NCBI GenBank assembly: GCA_964035575.1
Contig: OZ037932.1
Coordinates: 310,001-374,000, forward strand
Direction of reading: 5' to 3'
DNA length: 64,000 nucleotides
Origin: Rhynchopus sp. YZ270_cl-10
Taxonomy: Eukaryota > Euglenozoa > Diplonemea > Diplonemida > Diplonemidae
Positions within the stretch are counted from its first letter, which is position 1, and the number at the start of each line of letters is the position of its first letter. Positions 20,792 to 32,566 of this stretch are shown here, one piece after another. The position numbers were made by a program, and so were the translations under genes. The notes under the pieces were generated by a model, which made no database searches, had not been told where the DNA came from, and saw nothing but the letters and a program-made list of their open reading frames with translations.

Positions 20792-23700
20792 CTACTCACA
20801 CTTCGCAACCGCTCGTGGTATCGCGTAGATATCGACATTGTCCGGAATATTCCCAGTTCTGATGGCTTCTTCGAGGAGTTGACGTACCAGATCTGCTCCT
20901 GGCACTCCAGCTGACAGCTTTGCCTGAGCTGATGCGAAATCGCCTTTGTAGAGCAATCCAACAGCCTCGTTGACAGGGGTGTACTTATCTTTGGCCTGCC
21001 CCTCCTCGATTTGGTACATCCATTCGTTGTCTGTAACCTGCTTTTCCTCAACTATCTCCGAGAGAATGGTAGGCTTGGCGTGTTTAAGCGACACTCTGAC
21101 GAGCTTGCGAAGTGAGTACCGGTCCTGCACGTCTGACGCAATACTGCTGTCACAGATGCGCGCCACACCCCACGCCCGCCCACACCGCTCCAACATCCTC
21201 GCATTGCACGCAACCCCACCAATAATCGAATACTTCTTCAACCCTGTACATCCTGTATTCCCGCAAAGCGCGCTTCCAGTACTAATAGCACAATTCGCAG
21301 AGGAAATAGCGATATTCTGTGATTGATCCCAAGCCTTCGAGACTGTTGTGGTGAAGATAACAGCGTTCACACGGTGCGAAGAAGCGGGGAGGGAGGTGTT
21401 AAATGAGGCCGCAATTCGGTCCCCAGAGAAGTCGTCAATGACACCACGGTTGAGCTTCGCCGAGGCGACTACCGGTTCGAGATAGCGTGTTAAGAGGTCC
21501 GCTTTTCCTAATAAAGGGACATCGCTCTTGTCAAGAAACCCACACAAATTGCTTACAAACACCGTCACATTCTTTTGCTTCAACTGTGTGTCAAAAAGGT
21601 TGCCCCGATTCCCGATGATGCTCATCGACTTTGACATGCTGCACTCCGATCTGCTTTTACTATGAGAATCTAATCGCGACGATGTCAACCCTTCAATGTG
21701 ATCTGCCGCGCTCGAATGGTGTTCCTCTTCCGTATCGCAGAGCACACTCTGTGGGAGGTATTGCCGGTATTCAACGAGGTTGTTGAGCATTAGCTTGAAG
21801 GAGGACTCCATCTGGTTCAATTCTGAGAGCTTCGAGAGGGGGCGGTCTGCGTCCACATGCTCAAGAGACATAACAGCGACATAAGACATGTCTCTCATCA
21901 GAAGCATCAACGGCTCCGTAATCTTGAGCACCAAAAGCACCGTCAACACAATAGGCAAAATAGCGACCCCCACCACCACAATGTACAGCACAATACGCGC
22001 GTTCTCCAGGTCGCCGTTCACCGTGTCCTCGGACTCCTTAACGGATTGCTTCGTCGAAATTGTGGTGCGGTCGACCTCCCCCAGGACATACTCCCGATCA
22101 ATCAAGGTCGTGATGTACCAGTTTATCCCTAAACCGTTGTCCAGAAGTTTGACGCTGTTTTTTTTAATATTTTTTTTTTGGGGGGGGGGGAACTCAGGGT
22201 GAGATCCTAGTGAGGAATTAAAAAAACAAAAACGAATTAAATGCATCGTTAAAGGAGAGGCCTTTTGAAAAGGAGAGATTTATTTCATATTATTTTCTTT
22301 ACAAAAAGAATGCAAAGAGGGTGCAAAAAATGTACCCTTTCTCCAAAAGGAGAGAGAAAAAAATGTACCTCATATAAAAGAGCTCGCCCCGAGGAGAGCG
22401 GGGTGACGGGAGCGGGATCATCTGCGGGTCTGCCTTTCTGTAGACTGCCTCGTAGCGTGAGATGTTCAGTGTTGCGTTGTAGGCAAACTCTTGCCCAAGG
22501 AACGTGGCTGCAGATGACACTAGAGGGTCAGAACACTCCGTTGCGAGGATAGGACGTCGTGTGGTTTCACCGTCGCCACTCCCAAGCGAGATCTCTGCCA
22601 CAGACCTGTGAGAATAGTTTAAAAAAAAAAATGGTCAGATGAATAGGGGTTAACCCTTTAGACCCCAGATACCCATATATGGGTAGCAGAATGGCGCCAT
22701 ACAATTAGGAATATTCTACTCAAAATGGGAAAAACATTTTTTATATTTTGAAAGATTTTGCGCCGATCTTTCAAAAGAAGCAAGAATCGAAAAGTTTTGT
22801 GCATCTAATATTTTTTTGGATGCTGGGGGGAAAGCGGAGCTGCCACGGAAAATCATGTTTTTTGACCAACACCCCCTGAAATAACCCTCCTAATACCACT
22901 AGGCTATTACTGGGGTTCTACTCAGTTTCAGAAAAACATTTTTTTATATTTTGAAAGATTTTTCACCGATCTTTCAAAATACGCCATCTAAGAACACTTT
23001 TATGCATCTGGGTTTTCCTTGGATGCCGGGGAGCGTGGAAAAGTACGAAAAAAGGGTCACTTTTCAGAGTCTCCATGTGATCAAAAATTTTCTACTCGTT
23101 TTCTGAAAACACTTTTTTTGTGTGGAAAGATTTTGTTCAAATCTTTCAAAATACGCAAAAATCGAAAACTTTTGTGCATCTGAGTGCACTTTGGAAGTCC
23201 GTGAGAACCACCACCAAATCACTGTTTTTCTGACTATCCTTTGCCTTATTCCCACCCAAAACACACTAGAAGCCGGGTTTTCACTATTTTTTCGTATTGC
23301 AGGGTGCTTTTTTTGTGAATTTTCAGCTCACAGGGTCGTTCTGACCCATTCTGGGGGTGTTTCGGGCCTGTAGATGCCAAAAAACGTGAAAAAATCGCAT
23401 TTTTACGTTGTGTAGTGGTGTTTCAGTGTAAATCGTTAGGGAAATCGATTTTTAGACATGCTGTCAACAGAGCTACACTCATCTAAGTTGGGTTCCACTA
23501 GGACTTTTTGCTCGATTTTTTTTTCTTTGGAAAGATTTTGTGGCGAATCTTTCAAATAACGCCATTTTCGGAGAGGAATAATTTAGGGATATTCCCTCGC
23601 TCGGCTGGACGAGTAAAAAATCGAAAGGTGGATTTTGTGCTCACCTCATTTTGGGGATAATATTTTTTTTCAAAAAAAAACTTAAAAAAATGGAATTGAA

Positions 23701-25050
23701 AGCCGTGTTCAAAATCTTTCAATTGCGGCCAGGTACGATCAAAAATTTGCATCTGGGGTCCCTTTACCGGTTGGAGAGCCCCAAAAACCAAAACTCAAAA
23801 GTGGGTCCAAAAAACGGCTTGGGGTCTAAAGGGTTAAAAAAGGTAGGTTTTGTGGAAACCACAAGAGGTTTTATGCAGGAAGTGTTCCATCTTTTGTTTG
23901 CCCTTTTTAGGAAGATGCGGCTTTCCCAAAATCCGAAATCTGCTCCCCCCCTGTGTTTTGACACTTATGTATGCTGGGAAGCCACCGACAATATGATTTT
24001 TCGTGACCCCACATAGAGTTTAAGAAGTATGAAAGGCAAAAAAAAATGGACATACGACCCATGCGACGTCCCTGCCAGATACCCCATCATCATCATCACA
24101 ATGTCCCCACGCACTGTCGCGAAGACCCTCCCGAGGGAGTTTCTGCTCTGCCCTAAATCAAGGCTGCTGAGGAATAAGGTGATCTTTTCCATATTGGACC
24201 CTCCGTACACCATGGCGTGGAGCTCTCCTGTTACACGGTCGCCGAGCATGCACTGTGCGGCTGCACCGACGTAGGTCCCTAGCGCGCTGAGAGGGGTGAA
24301 GATTGGGACACCCTTAGGGAAATTGCGGTACCCTTCGCGGAAGTGTCTTGCTTGCAGGTTGTACCCTGAAGACCGGCAGGCACGCTCATACTGAGCACCG
24401 TTTGAGCCAACGGCGGCTTGACCCAACCCAGTGCATGTTTCCAAATATAATGGAGAAACACCTTGCGGAGGATAGTCGTACACATCACCTCTCTCATTGA
24501 TGACGTCAACGATGACTGTGCGGTTGCTCGAAGGGTTGCCTGGGGTGTCAAAGTTGGAGCCGTTGTTCATGATTGCGAGGTAGTGGTGGAAGCCGGAGGC
24601 AGGGTTCTGGGTGGTCAGACGCGTTTCGAAGTATTGAAGGCAGACATCGTTCGTGGAGACTATGCCAATCCCTTCGATGCTGTTGAAGGCTTTGACCGTC
24701 TGCAGAAGCTGCCCCGCGAAGGAGTGGATGTACCGGTAGTCATGCAACGTGGTTTTGTTCTCTGCAATCATTTGCCAACATATCCCCTTCACAGCATCAT
24801 GCGACACCTGCCAAAACGAAGCAAGCTGTGCCACTGAAGAATCCCCCACCGAATTCAGATAGTCCGTCGTCACCTTTATCACATTTCTCTCCCCAGCACC
24901 AAACGCACTGTTCATCGACTCCTCCCGGTTCTCCTTCGTATCATCCAACGCACGGTCCCCAGACCACACCGCCAAACTGGTACAAAGCACCGCCACTACC
25001 ACAATGCAAATCACCACCAAAGAAATCAGAAGGATACGAATTGACGCCAT
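20792..25050 (-). CDS. receptor-type class III cyclase-like membrane protein, paralogue 2
   Basis: Three exons join in frame (25050-24056, 22605-22369, 22154-20792) to give about 864 residues. The plan matches the gene at 4883-8540: N-terminal membrane segment, ectodomain with many Cys and Asn-X-Thr/Ser sites, second membrane segment, HAMP-like linker KITEPLMLLMRD, the shared stretch EYRQYLPQSVLC and a cyclase fold. The second metal-site region is present (FSGDRIAASFN), as is GNTGCTGLKKYSIIG. The first metal Asp position reads Asn (FVSNLCGF), as in the paralogue. The two introns sit at the same codons and phases as in paralogue 1, which has one more intron, before the EYRQYLPQSV region. Intron 1 is swollen by a TTAA-flanked transposon. 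Catalytic activity is doubtful; a sensor or pseudo-cyclase role is possible. Confidence 0.78.
22650..23837. mobile_element. piggyBac-like non-autonomous element in an intron
   Basis: TTAA at 22650-22653 and 23834-23837 flank perfect 14-bp inverted ends CCCTTTAGACCCCA (22654-22667 and 23820-23833). A TTAA target duplication followed by CCC-initial ends is typical of piggyBac superfamily transposons. The 1.18-kb interior has no long frame. It carries at least four imperfect units of about 190 bp, each with a hairpin of the type GAAAGATTTTGC-CGATCTTTC, followed by ACTTTTGTGCATCT. It lies in intron 1 of the second cyclase-like gene and is presumably spliced out. Confidence 0.75.
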
Positions 25051-25391
25051 TTTCCCCCAAAAAAAGGGTAAGAAAACGCAAAAAAAAAAGGGGGGGTATT
25101 TGAAGTTGGAAGGCGGTCCAGGGAAGTAAAAATCCGAGGGGGGGGGAAAGACAATAGAACCCCCCTTGGCCCCTCTGGTTGAAATGGTGTGGGGTGTTTG
25201 AAAATCAGTTGTGGGCAATTCCTGTGTAGAATATTGCCCATTTGTGAGGGTGCGACCAAAATTATTTTTTCGTTGAGATATGAAACGGACTCTTTAGTTT
25301 TTGACACAGATTGTCCTAAAGAACGAATAGAAAGGTTGAAAGATAGATATTTCTTGTTAGTAAAAAGACAACATAAAGTCGCCAGTTTTTA

Positions 25392-25754
25392 ATGAGAGAT
25401 GATTATGATGAGGTGTGCGAGCGTGTGAAGAAGATAATCCGTGACGTAGTCGCAGCTCTCGGCGAGTCTCCCGTGTTTTTTTCAACACTGATGGATATCC
25501 CTTTATATCCCTGTGTTTGAGATGTTTCACCGAACGAAGAACACAGAGAAAAGAAACTGACCACCTCCATGGCACGAGGACCATGAGGAGCAGCCGCAGA
25601 CGAAGCGGTGAGGATACACCACCAAATGCACCGTATGATGCCCGGCTTGTTCGTACACTCCACATCTCCTGCCCCCCACTTCACGGTCATCTCCCCTCAG
25701 CTGGACAAGGAAGGGAAATCGATGCACCTTTTTCTTGCAGATTGGCTTTATTGA
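25392..25754 (+). pseudogene. plus-strand frame with two in-frame TGA codons
   Basis: A single frame of 121 codons starts MRDDYDEVCERVKKIIRDVV and ends with KEGKSMHLFLADWLY and TGA. It is interrupted by TGA at 25518-25520 and 25584-25586. The residues between look like a real globular protein (for example PAPHFTVISPQLDKEG) and GC content is raised. I do not recognise a family. It opposes the strand of all the intact genes. It may be a decayed host gene copy; readthrough or selenocysteine use is a less likely alternative. Confidence 0.4.
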
Positions 25755-26313
25755 GAAAAATTTCCTGTGAAGGGCCAGCAGGACCCATCTCTGGGATACT
25801 GGTCGAGGAAATGAAATGATGAAAGTGTGGTCGAGAGATGGGTGGGGTTCATTTTGGTTTTTTGAATTGCCCCCCCAAAATAAGACGTCCTTTGGGATGT
25901 TCTCAGGACGAAAGGGGTTTCAGTCACGCCGCACGGTGGAGTCTGAAAAGATTGGACTGAGTCCAATCCGGACTCACCCCCGAGTCCGGCCAGGCCGGAC
26001 CCCGAGTCCGCTTGCCCGGAGTATTGCACTTTGGGGTTATATAAAGCCCTGCCGGGGACCCCCCAAAAAAAAAAATGGAAGATATCTTCACCAACCAAAA
26101 AATGCCAAAACTGCAAGGGGTCAATTCGAGGTGTTGTCTTTGAACAGCACAGCTCTCTCACGGGGATTTGGAGTAAAAGTTGGCTGCGGTCATAAAATAC
26201 AAAAACACACAAAGAGAAGGTTTTGTCGGAAAACCAATGCTTTTTTTTTACCCCCCTCCTCCCCTCTCATTAGTCATCAGAAGAGCCCTCTCCTCCCTCC
26301 GCCCCTCTCCTTC
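25755..26313. other. intergenic, with GC-rich CCGAGTCCG repeats
   Basis: No gene is seen. At 25940-26030 a GC-rich patch carries repeats and inverted copies of GGACTC/GAGTCC, including CCGAGTCCG twice around GGCCAGGCC. The rest is AT-rich. Confidence 0.4.
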
Positions 26314-27048
26314 TCATTTCCTCTTCTTATTGCGAACCTCTTTCGTCTGAACCGGGGTCCACCACTTTACAATCATTTCAGGAGAAGAGAGCACTGTTCC
26401 AAAGAAATACCCGAGGGTGAAGTTCGCGAGGAAGTCATGCTGGACGAGATAGTCCTGCGGGATGAAGACACGGCAGTAGGCTACCATGAGACCCACTGTT
26501 AGGCGGAAGACTGCTTTGACCACACGACCTAAACGTTCTACTTGGTCGTTCAGCCGTGTGGTGATGATGCCTGCGTAGGTTGTACCTAGAAGGCACATAT
26601 GCATGTGGAAGTCCGACAACATCCAGTGGTTGTCCGGAAGCGCCATTGCAACTGCATACGCAACGAACACCGACCCTGCCGCCAAGACAAATGTCTTATT
26701 GTCCAACCCCCCAGTCTCCCAGGAGTTTACAGTGAAGGCAGTCATCATGACCGCAACCCTCCCGTCTCTCGTCATTTCGGAGAACATAAAAACGCAGCCA
26801 AAGAGAAGAAACAACGCATGCATCCCCGGAAGCCACCGCCACACCCCGTCGTCCAGCAGGTCGTCAACCATCTTCAGCATGACACCCAGCGCAAAGTGGA
26901 TGGCGCGTCCATACAGTGGTGAGCCCTCAAGGCCCACTGCACCCCAAAAGGTTCCCCCAAAAGACGTCAGACGCGTTTCGACAATCTGCGTCACACTGTG
27001 CAGCTCGTAGAGGCCTTCGGAAAGCCATTGTGGTGGGGAGATTTCCAT
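26314..27048 (-). CDS. multi-pass membrane protein of unknown function
   Basis: A single-exon frame of 244 residues starts MEISPPQWLSEGLYELHSVT. Several hydrophobic stretches suggest four to six membrane segments. An acidic cluster, MVDDLLDDG near residue 60, recalls the Asp-rich motifs of prenyl-transferring enzymes such as the UbiA family, but the spacing is not standard and no second motif is certain. A conserved-looking His-rich stretch (SDFHMHMC) follows, and the C-terminus is basic (RNKKRK). I do not recognise the family. It is the next gene upstream of paralogue 2 on the same strand. Confidence 0.65.
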   Translation of the reverse strand: MEISPPQWLSEGLYELHSVTQIVETRLTSFGGTFWGAVGLEGSPLYGRAIHFALGVMLKMVDDLLDDGVWRWLPGMHALFLLFGCVFMFSEMTRDGRVAVMMTAFTVNSWETGGLDNKTFVLAAGSVFVAYAVAMALPDNHWMLSDFHMHMCLLGTTYAGIITTRLNDQVERLGRVVKAVFRLTVGLMVAYCRVFIPQDYLVQHDFLANFTLGYFFGTVLSSPEMIVKWWTPVQTKEVRNKKRK

Positions 27049-27816
27049 TGTGTGCTTTGCTTTCCCTGGGGGTGATTTGAGTTATAAAAGAAACAAACAC
27101 TGGAAAGATGCATGTGTTCATGTGGTCATCACATATTGTTATCGTGCTGGAATCCACGCTGGGTTTGGAGAGTAGGTTGTCTCTTCGTCACAAAGACGGT
27201 TGTTCGGGATGAGTGTCGTCACCCCATCTGCTTGTATTGCAGGTTAAGGCATGATATTTGCTTTAGCATATGTGTAGTGATAAGAAGAGAAGTTGAAAGT
27301 GCAAATGCCTCACCGTTCATCGGCGGACGCAGGCACTGTAGTGATAAAAATGGAGAATTTCAAAATAAAGGCACCGTTTTTTAATTCTCGTTGTATCTTT
27401 ATTGGTTTATCACCTCCCCCCCAAAAATTTTAAAACTAGGTTTTTGGTTTGCTTTGTTTTGCTGCTAAATGAGGTAACACCTAGGTCGTTACACACAGCA
27501 TCCGTTGAATCCTTTTATTTCGTCACTTCCTTTGACACGTTTTTTCTTCACTCGTACGAAAGCTAACATAGCTGCCGGAGGGCCTACTGTGTTTCGCACA
27601 AAGAAAATTTTTGCAACGTTCATTTTCCCCACTCAATCACTGGAAGGGTTTCCTCTCTCTTTAAAAAAAAACATTATTTTGCTGGCAGAGCAAAGAGCCC
27701 CTGCTGGAGGGGCTGTTGGGTTTAAAAAAAAATATCTAAATAGGGAAACACTGTTTTCCACCTACGAAAAGGCAAAAAAACGCGAGTCCAAAAAAGGGGG
27801 CACTCTCTCTCTCTGC
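27049..27816. other. intergenic
   Basis: No gene is seen; a family B repeat lies at 27294-27337 and the rest is AT-rich. Confidence 0.5.
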
Positions 27817-28316
27817 TTATGCGATGTTGAGGATCTCAATCTCGAAGTTGAGGGTGGCACCTGCAGGGATACCCCATGCAGGGAAGCCACCAGCGCCGTA
27901 GCCCTCCGCTGCTGGGATCACGATGTTGCGGACCTGGGGGGAGAAAAAGTGTGTTTAAGATAAAGAGTAGTTGAAACGCGCTGAAACGCATCTCAGTCGA
28001 GCTCATGCAAAAGGTGCGTGAGTGACTCCAGATAAATGGATGTTCTCTTGGGGAACAATCAGAAAGGTGGAGGTGGACATACCTCACCGAGGCTCATTCC
28101 GAGGCAGCCCTGGTCCCATCCCTTAATCACACCGCCCACACCGGCCTGGTACTCGAAGGGCTTCTGGCCGGGGTCCTTGGTGCTCCAGAACTTCTTGTTG
28201 CCCTCAGCCACGATGCCGGTCGCGTGCACGGTCACCTTGTCTCCCTTGGCCACCGCACGGCCAGCTCCTGCCTTCAGCACCTTGTAGGTGGTTGCGAGTC
28301 CCGGGATGCTCTGCAT
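27817..28316 (-). CDS. FK506-binding protein (FKBP-type peptidyl-prolyl isomerase)
   Basis: Two exons (28316-28083 and 27933-27817) join in frame into a 116-residue single-domain FKBP, close to the usual cytosolic FKBP12 length. Family landmarks are clear: KGDKVTVHATG, the VIKGWDQG loop (V63, I64, W67), EGYGAGGFPAWGIPAGATL and the final strand NFEIEIL. Such proteins catalyse proline cis-trans isomerisation and assist folding. Two pocket positions differ from canonical FKBP12: the usual Tyr of VHYTG is Ala32, and the usual Asp after the Phe of KKFD is Trp44. Drug binding and perhaps catalysis may therefore be altered. The donor is GTATG and the acceptor CCCCCCAG. Confidence 0.92.
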
Positions 28317-28429
28317 TATCTAGTTGTTGTGTGGTTTTCTTGTTCTGGTTTTATGTTTTTTTTGGAAAAAAAAATAGCTATTTTTTTTTTTGCCAACAAA
28401 AAAAAAGGTCGTTTTCATGAGGGTATTTC

Positions 28430-29060
28430 ATGAGTGCACACTCAGAAATCCTGAATGCATGCCGCCTCCGTGGCAGACGTGCGGGAATGGGCGGAGCAGA
28501 TCGCGCGAGCCGGATCTGTTATTGCCGCCAGCTGGCACAACTGGAAGCGAGGTATTGGCAGGTCTCACTCATACGTCTGGTGGTTCGTTTCTACGTGATG
28601 CTTTTGAGTCTTTGCGTCTGTGGATATTGTCCGCGTCGTGGTTCGTCGACTGGCCGGCCTCCCCTCACGCCGATCCCGGCAACGACCTTTTTACTAAAGT
28701 TTTGCTCAACTTTGAGTTTACGCACAACGGCCGCCCTCGTCGTTTAATAGAGGGTAAACTGGCTGAGCGGGACGGAGGGGCTCATGCCGTCACGAGGGCG
28801 GCCGCGGGTGTGGTGCGTCCTCCAAAGAGTGGTAACCGGGGTAATAAGGCATCAGGTGGTCAGCAACAGCATCAGGTGAACCCTCCGACGCTGTTCGGCC
28901 AGGCCGTGTTGGCGCATGTGGGCGCGTTGGAGCGGGTGCGAGCGGTGCGCGTGGCCGAGGCGTCCGTGAGCTCGGGGCAGGCGAAGGAGCGTCTGCAGTC
29001 GGTAGTGGCGCGGATGTGGGCGGCAAAGAAAACGACTATTCGAAGTGAAAACAGTGATTT
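28430..29060 (+). other. GC-rich coding-like island, unidentified
   Basis: GC content rises sharply against the flanks and the composition is protein-like on the plus strand. Stretches include WAEQIARAGSVIAASWHN near 28490 and LWILSASWFVDWPAS near 28620, followed by an Ala/Arg-rich helical part (AKERLQSVVARMWAAKK) ending near 29030. It opposes the host genes, has no recognised domain and no visible terminal repeats. It could be a decayed mobile element or an old transferred gene. Confidence 0.35.
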
Positions 29061-29261
29061 GTTGAAATTTTCTTTGAGGATCAGGAAAAGGAAGGGAAGG
29101 GGAGGGAAGGGAGGAAACATCTTTGTTTGTATCCTTATTGTTTAAAAAGTGTAAATTGACAAAGAGAAGGCGGGGAAAATCCTTCTGGGGGTGCACGAAA
29201 ATGCATCCCCCATCTTGTAGGGGGGTTTTTTCTGTTTCGAAAGAAGAGAGAGCTCTTTTGT

Positions 29262-32111
29262 TTAGCGGAGACTGGCTTCCTTGAAGTGGGTTTGTAGGTT
29301 GTTGAGGATGTGGTTCACTGATGCCTTGCGCTGACTTTTTTCCTTTCGCAGATCGTCGAGGAACGCCTGTTGTGGATTACCGAACGTTGATACAAGAAAT
29401 GGAGCATGAATTGGACATACTGTACACTTTGCATTAGCCCCAAGCAGCCTGCGTGTGTCCACAATGCTGGAGACACGCTCCGACGTCTCCGCCCACCCTA
29501 CCTTCTGCCCCTTCTGCTTGATGCTGGGAGAGCGGGTGTTCTTCTTGGACTTGCCTGTCCCCGAGGCTGAGCAGAAGGAGGCCTTTGCTGTGCTGTGCCC
29601 GCGTTGGTGCAGCACGCCGCCGTTGCCACCGGGTATCATGCGCGCTGAGATTTGCTGTAATAGGTTGGTTTTTGAAAGATTCACTTTTTATATTTACTCT
29701 TGAGCATCTGAGTGGGAATCGTTATGCCGATGCCCCGATTTGAGATTTTAGAAAAATCAAACGGAGTTTTTCTGGGGGAGAAACGGGCGTATGAGACGAT
29801 GAAGTGTCGAGGGATGTTCTTCTACTGGAGTAACTGTTTGAGCTCAGAGGCGTATTTTAATCTAGTGAACTTTCCGAAGGAAAAGAGCTACAGGACTACA
29901 GGATATAAAAAAAAAAACCATATTCTCATGAAAAACAGACACTTTTTTTTCCACATCACAAAAAATCAATAACCCCTGACGACATACCCCTGCGTCTCTC
30001 AGGTAGGTATAGTGCAGCGACCCCATGAGGGAGTACACATGGTCCATCCCTGCGAAGGAGGACAACGCCTCTGCCAGCTCTGGGTACACTGTCTTGATGA
30101 CGGACGGCAGGCTGAATGCATCGACGGTGACACGGACGTCGCCACCCCCATCATCACCACCACCACCACCACCCTCCTCAGCACTCAACACCGCCAGCCC
30201 ATCTGAGAACGGCAGCAACGCGCGCGCCGCGAGACTCCCCTCCTCCGCACCACGCTCCGCCCCAACCCCAAACACCCTCCTCCTCGACCCTTCAGGCTGC
30301 ACACCTATCACCGCTGAAATGGCACCACTCAACACATCATAGCACGCCACCCTATTCGTCTCCGGAACATAAAACAAAAACGGTGCCAAAGGGCAGAAAT
30401 GCATTGACCGCACTCTCGGAATATGAGGGATGGTTCCAATATGCTGCAACCGTCTGCAGTGCGGACTGTCTGCAGAAATTTTGACATAATTCCGTCTCGT
30501 CATTGTTGTCGCACAGCCCTCTGCTGCTTCCGACTCCACTTCTACGGTGTCCTTCAGGATGATGTCGAGGTGCATAATTCCTTTTGTTTCGGGAAGGGTG
30601 CGGATGGTTCCGACACGCCATGCATTGTAGAGGGGGAAGAAGACCTCGACGTGGTCACCTATATTGTAGTGCTTGTCACGTGGTAGTGGCGCGGTGGGTG
30701 TGGCGGGTGAGTAGTCGTGCAGAGAGATGTCGTATACGTGGACCGCAGAGTTGACCTGAACGTACTCTCCGTTGTTGTTGTGTGACAAAGAGAAGGCGGC
30801 GGCAAGGTATTTTCCTTCATATGTGCATACCGCGGTGGTTTCCCAGAATGCTTTGTTGGGTACACGAAGCTCGCGTCGGGTGTCAACGCTTGCGGAAAAG
30901 ACGTGAGTCCCAGAAGCAACGTGAATGACACGAACAATCCCCCCTTTACACCCAATGCTCAGCAAATCGGTGTTCGAAAACCCTGCCGCAGTGATTTCTG
31001 ATGCAAACCGAAACTCTCGTTTCCCCTCCGGAATGCTTGCAGCTGCCAGCATCGGTCTGCGTGCAGATATCTTCAATGAGACAGGCACCGCGTTTTTCCC
31101 TTTGCTCGGTTTCCTCTCCTTCGTCGGCGGCACCACAGCGGGGTCTGGGGTTGAAGGCTTTCCTGCACCAACCTTTTCAATAAAGGCACTCACATCAGCA
31201 TCCTCTCTGAGACTCACTATGAAGACGTTATAACCTCCGTTCGCAACTAATACAACTTCATGCGACACTACAGCCTCGGTGTACTCCTTCGTTTGCACGA
31301 AGAATACATCAAAATACCGTGCCTTAACGATCTTCTCAAGAACCGGCTCTGTGTTGGCAGTGGATGTCGACCCAGATTCGTAGTCAGTGTCCCCTAGGTC
31401 ATATACCCGCACCGCGCAGTGTGGTGTGCTGTGCTCTGCTTCTGTTATGAGTGCTGTGTACGTTACCGCAAGCTTGCTCCCACAGGGGCTAAAATGGAGA
31501 CGATGCACCGAAAACACACTGTCAGGGTGGGACCCCAATTTTGGACACAGTGCAGCCCCTTCTAGATGCAAAATCGACAACATTCTCTCTTTTTCTTCCT
31601 GCTCCACATCAGTGATGATATGCGAAGCACGCTGTTCTGCCCCCAACGATCTGGTATCCGACAGCGTGATCGACCCTGCTCTTGCCGTTCGAATTGGAGC
31701 CAACGGAAAGCACACTACTTTTACTTCTGTCCCTGTCGAGGTTGCGACGAACGGAATGCTGATATGGGAGGCAGCGATGTAGGTGATCGGTGAGCTGTGG
31801 AGTGGTTGCGTTTGGAGCGTAGTCTTCGAAAACATAATGCTGGTTCGTTCTACGGTACCGTCAGCACGCCCAACGTAAAGATCTGAATCGAGCAGGGTGG
31901 ATGCTGCAGGGTGGGGAACAGATGCAGAGGAAGATGCTGTCGCAGGGACGTTCGCCACATTGCCTTCTGCATACTGTGTGCAAGGCAGACGTGCCTTCGC
32001 CTCAATCGCCTCCCACGCACTCTCTACCACACCACGCAGGAGTTTATCTATGGTACGATAAGGTTGAGGAAGCTTGTCTTCATCTAACGCAACGTCATCA
32101 CCTCCTATCAT
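29262..32111 (-). CDS. WD-repeat-type protein, possibly WDR93-like
   Basis: Exon 1 (32111-29988) and exon 2 (29654-29262) join in frame to give about 838 residues. The N-terminal signature LPQPYRTIDKLL resembles what I recall of the flagellar protein WDR93. The rest has the alternating short strands of a beta-propeller (for example CAVRVYDLGD, VIHVASGTHVF and SAVHVYDISL), with insertions, an acidic/Gly-rich loop and a C-terminal tail with a CTVCPIH cluster. WDR93 is an axonemal central-apparatus protein in other eukaryotes, so a flagellar role is plausible. The assignment is from memory of a short motif. The donor is GTATGT after GCAGGG and the acceptor is TTACAG. Confidence 0.6.
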
Positions 32112-32566
32112 GGTGTACCTTGAGGGTCCTTTGGGGTGAAGGGTGAAGGATGAGAGAGAGAGAGAGAGAGAGAGAGAAAGAAAGAAAACTTTATAAGATG
32201 ATCCTAAGCCTCTCATCCTTAGTCACCTTATCATATTCGTTATCGCACAGCATCAGCTGCGCTGGTTTTCCACAAGTTTGAAAGAGGAGGGGGGAGGAAA
32301 GAAAATACTTTTTTCCAGGAGAGACTTTTGTCAATAGAGAAACTTCTATTCAGATTCAGATAGGTATGGAGGGGAGGGGTGAGAGACGGAGATGGGGAGA
32401 CAGAGAGAGAGAGTTAGGAAGGTCTGACACCCCCAACCATGCAGTTCTACGTCCATTTTTTGTGGGTTAAATCTGATGTCCTACTCCTACTTCCTCTCAT
32501 TGAATGGGATCAGGCAGTTTTAGACAATTTGAGTTGACAAAAAAGGGTCACTGTTTCCTCCTTTTT
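32112..32566. other. intergenic with repeats A and C
   Basis: It holds a GA microsatellite, a long family A repeat (32199-32282) and the 3' half of a family C repeat near 32425-32490. No gene is seen. Confidence 0.6.
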
